Part shown: piece by piece, positions 30,583 through 64,000 of the stretch | How positions within the stretch are numbered: position 1 is the stretch's first letter | How the letters are laid out: each line of letters begins with the position of its first letter | From: Dendrolimus kikuchii | Lineage: Eukaryota > Arthropoda > Insecta > Lepidoptera > Lasiocampidae | DNA: 64,000 nt | Assembly: GCA_019925095.2 (NCBI GenBank) | Contig: CM034388.1 | Location: 7,586,501-7,650,500 of the forward strand | Direction: 5' to 3' | Notes under the pieces: model-generated | Seen by the model: only the letters and a program-made list of their open reading frames with translations | Told to the model about the DNA's origin: nothing | Databases searched by the model: none | Made by a program: the position numbers and the translations under genes

Positions 30583-31616
30583 TAAAACTTTAATTAATCA
30601 ATTAAAAGATGTGACAGTGTAATACTGGTGCCTGGCTCATATAAGCTATCGAAAGACATGCTGCAAATTGTGCAAGGTGCGTACCCTTTTATCTCACAGA
30701 GGCTATACGACTTTTTGACTCGACTTATTGTTGTTTATATTATAATAGTGATGTATAATATCATAATAGGTAATCTATGGACATTCCGTTTGCTACACTC
30801 ATAAAAAAATACCGTACTGTTTCTCTTTATATTCAACTACTAATAAAAAGTTTATCAGAGTAATTTTTGTAAATAATTACTGGAAATCTTGGCCAGGGCG
30901 TCATATGTTTGTAAACATCAACTTTGTAGGCATGCGCTATATCGCTCACGAGTGAGTTCATAATCCTACGCGCACTTGGCCGATTTTCGGGTGGCTGTGA
31001 CAACAACCATTTCTTGAAGGGAACCGCGCCTGAACGAACGTCTACTTACAAATTGTCGAAACATTTTTCAAATATTCGCCAAAACTAAGCTGCTTTTATA
31101 GAGGCGAGCTGAAATCGACGAAGGATGATTCTGTCCACATTGCGATTTTCAAAATAAACACTGACCAGTCGTGGGCGGTCCCTAATATATTACTGGATAT
31201 TGAATGATATATGCTATTTATGTTCATGACCCAGATACTAACGAAACGCGGTGTAGTATCAGTTGCTTTATAAAATAATCTTGAAGTTTTGAAACCGTGC
31301 ATCGCCCGGATGTTATGTATGTATCCGGGGGACTTGCAGCTGCACGACCTAACATAAATCATCCCTATAATTTGTGTCAAATAAGTTGCCCATGGGGCAA
31401 AAAAATATGGGAATAGGTCAGCACCTAATTATCCCCCCTCCCCCCTCTCTCTCTCTCTCTGTCACACTTGGCCTAATGGGAGGCGTAGTGAAGCATCAGT
31501 GTAGTGTCGGTATTATTACTATGAAAAGGCAGTCTGCCAGGAATCGATAAGCGGTCATCGATAAGCGTAGCACCGTACGAGTCTTTCCTTAGTGGGGACC
31601 GATGACACCGGCACAT

Positions 31617-31890
31617 AAAAGTGGCCTCTTCTTTTGACCAGACCCGTCTACTCTTATGTATTTCGATGTGCTGAATCCGAATCTGGGGTAAAAGCTTAGT
31701 GTTTTTGTACACCCTCAAAATTCCAAGTGAACTGCAAAATTTTTTATAATCATAATTATTGTAATTTTTACCAATTACTTGAATTTTCGAAGGCTTAGGG
31801 GTCAAATGGGCTTGATATTCAGATTCAGCGCATCGAAATACATTATAATAGATTACTCTGGTCAAAATTAGAGACCATTCTAGTATATGG
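31617..31890. mobile_element. Fold-back MITE, family of 51891-52079
   Basis: AAAAGTGGCCTCTTCTTTTG at the left is inverted as CTGGTCAAAATTAGAGACC at the right, and interior words (CTGAATCCGAATCTGGGG) match the copy at 51891-52079. It lies just beyond the TTBK stop codon, so it probably falls in the 3' UTR or immediate downstream region. Confidence 0.55.
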
Positions 31891-31951
31891 GCCGGTGTGA
31901 TTTATGGCACCGCGGGCAGCGAGTGTTCGACACGAGTATAATAATATTCAC

Positions 31952-59584
<27,633 letters not shown>

Positions 59585-60058
59585 CTGTAACAATCATATA
59601 AATTAGCTTCATTAATCATTCATTGTTATTAGGGTACGGTAGTCCAATGGAAAAAAAAACAACTTCGCAATTTCGACTTCACCGGGTATGACACATATGA
59701 TAACAGATGTTATAATGTATCTTTTTTTCTCCATGTTCTCCGAATAATTTGGGGTCAGCACAAGATATATTTTCTATTCACACTCATCTACTCTAGCATA
59801 CCTCCTGTCATACCACGAGTAATCACGTCACACTTCACACAATTCATCCATCTTTTTTTTTATTTACCATTACAATTAATCCATAATCCAGTGTTCCAGT
59901 TAAAGATTTATATAACCTTAATCGTGTTTCCCTCCATTTTCTAGACACGGGTGCAACGTTCAAAAACGTTTTACTTAGATTCTTTCAAATAAATGATATT
60001 TGGAAAGAAGTAGTCTCCCAGAAACTTGAACTTGCTGAAAATAATGCATATCATTTTC
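59585..60058. other. Upstream of the first TTBK exon found, nothing firm
   Basis: The preceding TTBK exon should lie somewhere right of 59584 on the minus strand; I could not identify it here. Confidence 0.35.
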
Positions 60059-60259
60059 AGCCAATCAGAGTCGTCTACTGGCCATAAGTCTCCCCAAAAT
60101 GGTGCCACAGCGATGACCGGCGTTAAAAAGCGCTCTATGCTACGTTTATCGAGACGCAGTCATCACTCTAGTACTTGTTTGACCTCGGCCATCGATCCTA
60201 CGACAGATGTAACTTGTCCATTGGCACTTCAGCTTGCTAATTTGGCGATTTATGAATGA
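60059..60259 (+). other. Exon-like open frame of unknown origin
   Basis: After a strong acceptor-like CATTTTCAG, 66 open codons run QSESSTGHKSPQNGATAMTG to LANLAIYE and a stop at 60259. CTTTATTTGCAAGAATG, common at LINE 3' ends, follows. Could be a terminal exon of a plus-strand gene or the end of a retroelement frame. Confidence 0.3.
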
Positions 60260-60784
60260 ATCAATCAATATCTTTATTTGCAAGAATGTAGTTTATAGAG
60301 GTGTTATACAATTGTAGATGCACAGTACATTCTACCACATAGTGGTATACAAAATAACTTAAAAATTGAAATGTCGGTTATCTTGGTTATCTTACGGATA
60401 TCTTCATTTCTGATCTTATCCAAAAAGGATAAGCGACTGACTTATAATTTGCATTTGCACCAGCGGTACTGTCAGTGTCCACGTCTCGATCAAGTATGTT
60501 ATTAGTGTTATTACCGGTAAAATCTTTTGTTCGAACACTCGTCTTCAAGCACGATTATGCATTAACGGAGTGAAATTACGAATAATATAAAAATCACTGC
60601 AAAAAAAACATAATTTCAGTCCATTAACTTCTTCAAGTGATTATTGGGGTTTTGTAGGCAAACGACAAGTACGGTGGGGATATTCGTCACCTGTACCAAA
60701 CCCTCCAATGCGTGTAGTTCACACGCACTTAGCTGATTTTTTATATTAGTGTGGAAGTATTGCGTATTAAATACAGTCGTGGCA

Positions 60785-60850
60785 ATTTAATGACTAGGGC
60801 CTCTGTGACTATTATCTAACGATGTGAGTTTGAATCCTGGCCAAGGGCCC
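60785..60850 (+). repeat. tRNA-derived SINE head fragment
   Basis: AGGGCCTCTGTGACTATT and GAGTTTGAATCCTGGCC resemble the SINE head at 13069. Truncated at the 3' side. Confidence 0.4.
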
Positions 60851-61257
60851 AATTCTGCTATTACAATATCTTGGCGTTGCAAAGATATTTAAAGTACGAT
60901 ACCATTGCGATAGGGTCAATAATTCGTATTCTACTAATTCCACAATATCTTCTCGATATCATCGCGGCAAAATAATAGTAGAAAAAAATTGGTATTACCA
61001 TCAGCAGAAATGACTTAGCCTTATTTCGCGAGTTTTCGCTTACAAATATTTATAAAGATAGAGTGACGTGTCACACCATTGGAATTAATACAATACCAAA
61101 ATCGAGCAAACCTACGATTGAGACGATAGGTAGGTAGGTCCGACGATTTTGATAAAGCAGTAATAGCAGAATTGGGCCCTAGGAAGCATGCACCACTTAG
61201 GATTTTTTTTTGCTTCAATGTATATATATAATGTATTGTTACAATTACCAGACAATG

Positions 61258-61490
61258 GTGGAAAATTGACGGCTAGTGGTCTAAGCGTTCCCCGCCGGTC
61301 TCGGTTAGATTCCCGGCATGATAAATATCTTAAACTAATTTTCCGTAATTCACTCATGTCTGGGGGTCTGAGACCGAGTTCAGAGTTGTCAGTCACATAT
61401 TACTGATAAAGTGATAACACAAGCGTAATTTTCATAGTTTGAGGATATACTATGTATATACTTTGTCTGCCGATTTATTATCGTAAAAAA
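61258..61490 (+). repeat. tRNA-derived SINE
   Basis: ACGGCTAGTGGTCTAAGCG and GGTTAGATTCCCGGC heads, then GGATATACTATGTATAT near 61441 and an A-rich end. Same family as 13069-13325, more diverged. Confidence 0.6.
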
Positions 61491-61505
61491 AAATACAAAT
61501 CAAAA

Positions 61506-61565
61506 TTACTTGGCTAAGAAACTGTCCAATTCGCCTTTCACGACGTGGCGAGTGTACCCCCCGTT
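61506..61565 (-). other. Possible upstream TTBK exon or repeat end
   Basis: The minus strand between TTTTAAG and AA|GTAATT is open (NGGYTRHVVKGELDSFLA) and its 2-base end would fit the phase of TTBK exon 1. However, it adjoins GGCCATGTCCAGCATTGGGC, a typical lepidopteran repeat end, so it may be repeat-derived. Confidence 0.22.
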
Positions 61566-61849
61566 CTTAAAATATAGATGGCCATGTCCAGCATTGGGCT
61601 GATATTAAATATATAAAGGATCAAAACAAAGCATAATAAGTATAGCATTGCATTTGGATCGATGCCACGTCTAATAACTATTTTAGAATTCTACAAACAA
61701 CCGAAATGCCTTTTTGTAAGCGTTTTTAACAGCAAACGGGGACAATGGTTGAATAAACTCATAGAATTTGCACATTTCTATTAATGCAAATTAATTAACT
61801 GAATGTAATGTGTGGGACTTGAGCTTTTATTTCCGAAATCAGCCAAGTG

Positions 61850-62060
61850 CGTATTGGATCGAGCATAATCAAGGGTTCCGTACAGGTCACCGACATCCAC
61901 AGTTTTCGTCATTTTGCTACACAATTTTAAACAATCATTTGAAAGAAAATATCCCATATCTCAAAACTATCACTTGCACTTGCACAGGACAGGAACCAAT
62001 AGAGGATCTTGGAGAAGTCGTTTTTCGCAAAGACAACCTGAGAACAGTTGCCGGTATTAA
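61850..62060 (+). repeat. Possible dispersed repeat (AAGGGTTCCGTAC)
   Basis: Shares its head with 37430-37660. An 88-codon frame over it is not recognisable. Confidence 0.3.
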
Positions 62061-62457
62061 ATGTCATTTTAGTTAGTACAAATGTAATGTATCTTTATGT
62101 TTATATCTCAACAATTACTTAACGGAACTTGTTCAATATATGAAACCAATTTTAGTTGACAGTATTTTTCAATCTCTATTAACACTTAGAATTCTGTAAG
62201 TCATAGTTCCAAAGGAACAGGAGGAGATGGGCACAATTTTAACGACTAGACGTAAATATCTGAATATAATGAGAACATTGTTGTGATTTTTCAAGATCCG
62301 ACTACCGATGCCGATACGCGATTATGTACAATACAAAAAAAGGTTCTATTACATGTATGGCAGTCACAGCTTTAGTTTTTTTCGCGATTTCACAACATCG
62401 AACGAACGAAATAATACGCCTATAAAATTTCACGCATACAGACCCAGTAGTATCTGT

Positions 62458-62766
62458 GCAGGAACGGAGAAAGAATACAATTTCCTGCGGCCGGGCGGCC
62501 TGTCGTAAGAGGCGACCAAACAACCCACAGCCAGGTGGTAGGGCATTTGCCCGACTGGATGGCTACCACCCCTGGTCTAAAGTATGTCGCCATAACAACC
62601 TTGAGTTGTGTTCCGGCATTAGTGACCAGGTTCCAGACTCCTTTAAGAGAGCAGCAGCGCATTTGTAGCACCTTTGGTGTTGCAAATGTCCATAGGCGAT
62701 GGTAACCGCTTTCCATCAAGTGGGCCGTCTGCCTGTCTGCTGAACTCCTGCAATATAAAAAAAAAA
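62458..62766 (+). repeat. Repeat family B with poly(A) tail
   Basis: Plus-strand orientation set by the terminal A run (62756-62766). Internal words GGCCTGTCGTAAGAGGCGAC, GTAGGGCATTTGCCCGACTG and CCATAGGCGATGGTAACCGC also occur in the inverted copies at 32198 and 63530. A LINE 3' end or SINE. Confidence 0.7.
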
Positions 62767-63500
62767 GTTTGACACTAACATACAAAGCGACGAACATGAC
62801 GTTTTCATTAGGATACCTTTATTGTCAAAATGTCCACGGAACTTTAAAATAGGAACACGGACAAAGTCGTGAGTATCAGCTCACAGTCTAATGTAGGTTA
62901 AAGTTGTAAATTGTCTTGTTGCTAATTATTTCAAATCATCAATTGAAGTGTCCTAATAAGATTATCGTTTACCGACCCATATTAATAATGTGTATAATAA
63001 TTAATACGCGAAAATACATACATTATTTCACAACAGGACAGTTTTCAAAGAAAAACTAACCAAGTTTTTCTTTAAAACGATCCAGAGTTTCATAGAGAAC
63101 AACAGAAAAGTGTATTTCTTTATACCGCCACACAATAATGGAGGAAATTGTGAAAAACAAAGATTATTAGAGGTAGGTGGGCGCCGTACATATAACTGAG
63201 ATTTATTAATTTTTTTCGATGCGCATAATCGTATAGTATAATTATAAACAGATTTTTAAATATCATAATGTTTCTTTATAACTTTTTTCTTTAAATTGAG
63301 ATTTAAAGGCGAACGAACAGAATTCTGAGGCTGCATACTTTTGAAAATTGTATCCCTTCCATCTACCTTTGAATTATGAAGTACAATATTCTAAAAAAAC
63401 TTGAAGTTTTAGTTTCAAAAATACTTTTAACGGTGGGGCTTCATCTGTGATAATGTTTTAGATATGGGCGGTTTAACGAAGTCTAATGCGTTATTTGAGA
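62767..63500. other. Nothing recognised
   Basis: AT-rich sequence between two repeat-B copies. Confidence 0.4.
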
Positions 63501-63502
63501 AT

Positions 63503-63757
63503 TAATATTTTTTTATTTCTTTTTTTATTGCAGGAGATCAGCAGACAGGCAGACGGCCCACTTGATGGAAAGCGGTTACCATCGCCTATACACATTTGCA
63601 ACACCAAAGTTGCTACAAAGGCGCCGCTGCTCTCTTAAGGGAAACTGGAACCTGGTCACTAATGCCGGAACACAACTCAAGGTTGTTATGGCGACATACT
63701 TTAGACCAGGGGTGGTAGTCATCCAGTTGGGCAAATGCCCTACCACCTGGCTGTGAC
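63503..63757 (-). repeat. Repeat family B, inverted copy
   Basis: A T-rich run (63508-63530) precedes CAGACAGGCAGACGGCCC, mirroring the poly(A)-ended copy at 62458-62766. About 90% similar to that copy by eye. Confidence 0.7.
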
Positions 63758-63937
63758 ATTGTTAATGAAGTTAAATATTGACAGGTAACTTACGTATTCG
63801 TACACTATTCCTTAACGGCGTTATTTTTTAACGCTTTAAAGAAGACGTATTCGGCCACAGTCTAAATCATTAATATTATCGAAGGTGCAGTCGCACCACA
63901 ACGAAAAGTTTGAATTACATTAATAAAAATAATAATA

Positions 63938-64000
63938 ATCAGCAGACAAACACACATTGTATATCTCCAAGCTAAGGAAGTAACACTTGTGTTATGGCTA
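63938..64000 (-). repeat. tRNA-derived SINE tail, cut by window end
   Basis: CAGCAGACAAACACACATTG and ATATCTCCAAGCTAAG are the inverted SINE tail seen at 13270-13320. Confidence 0.55.

Overview
This window looks like an insect nuclear genome, most likely a moth or butterfly. It is AT-rich, its genes are split by many short introns, and it is dense in repeats of the kinds common in Lepidoptera: a BEL/Pao LTR element, a Penelope-like remnant, RTE-like LINE fragments with (TATG)n tails, tRNA-derived SINEs, hAT and mariner fossils, and fold-back MITEs. The species assignment is inference. The gene models below are read directly from the sequence.

Three protein-coding genes are supported. (1) At the left edge, on the minus strand, is FIBP (acidic FGF intracellular-binding protein). 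Its ATG is at 10749 and the gene runs off the left end. Five coding exons fit the family, but the short exon expected between the exons at 8515-8616 and 846-991 cannot be found. That intron holds a 5.4-kb BEL/Pao retrotransposon (1884-7288) and a Penelope-like fragment (about 7548-8305). (2) A two-exon C2H2 zinc-finger gene lies on the plus strand (coding 14849-15048 joined to 15511-17464, 717 aa, about 13 fingers). It is divergent from FIBP. (3) Most of the right half, on the minus strand, is one large gene for a tau-tubulin kinase of the TTBK/Asator family. I trace 28 coding exons from 59584 down to the stop at 31952. All are phase-consistent with GT/AG introns, giving at least 1,088 codons. 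The kinase domain lies in exons 4-10 and a long low-complexity tail in exons 11-28. The reading frame stays open upstream of the usual start methionine, so the gene probably begins to the right of 59584, with its first exon not identified.

Region by region: 1-10.7 kb is FIBP with inserted retroelements. 10.7-14.8 kb is intergenic, with a hAT derivative (11007-11574), a SINE and fold-back hairpins. 14.8-17.5 kb is the zinc-finger gene. 17.5-31.9 kb has no coding sequence I can support; it holds MITEs, a 675-bp long-TIR element, RTE-like tails, an (AT)40 tract and CpG-rich patches that may be promoters. 31.9-59.6 kb is the TTBK gene, with MITEs, two mariner fossils, LINE tails and long palindromes in its introns. 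59.6-64 kb is repeats plus two exon-like open stretches of unknown status.

I did not find a clearly novel multi-gene system. The most unusual items are the missing FIBP exon, a 103-bp near-perfect hairpin just downstream of a TTBK exon, a hAT insertion 12 bp from a TTBK exon, and two abutting perfect palindromes at 47256-47364.
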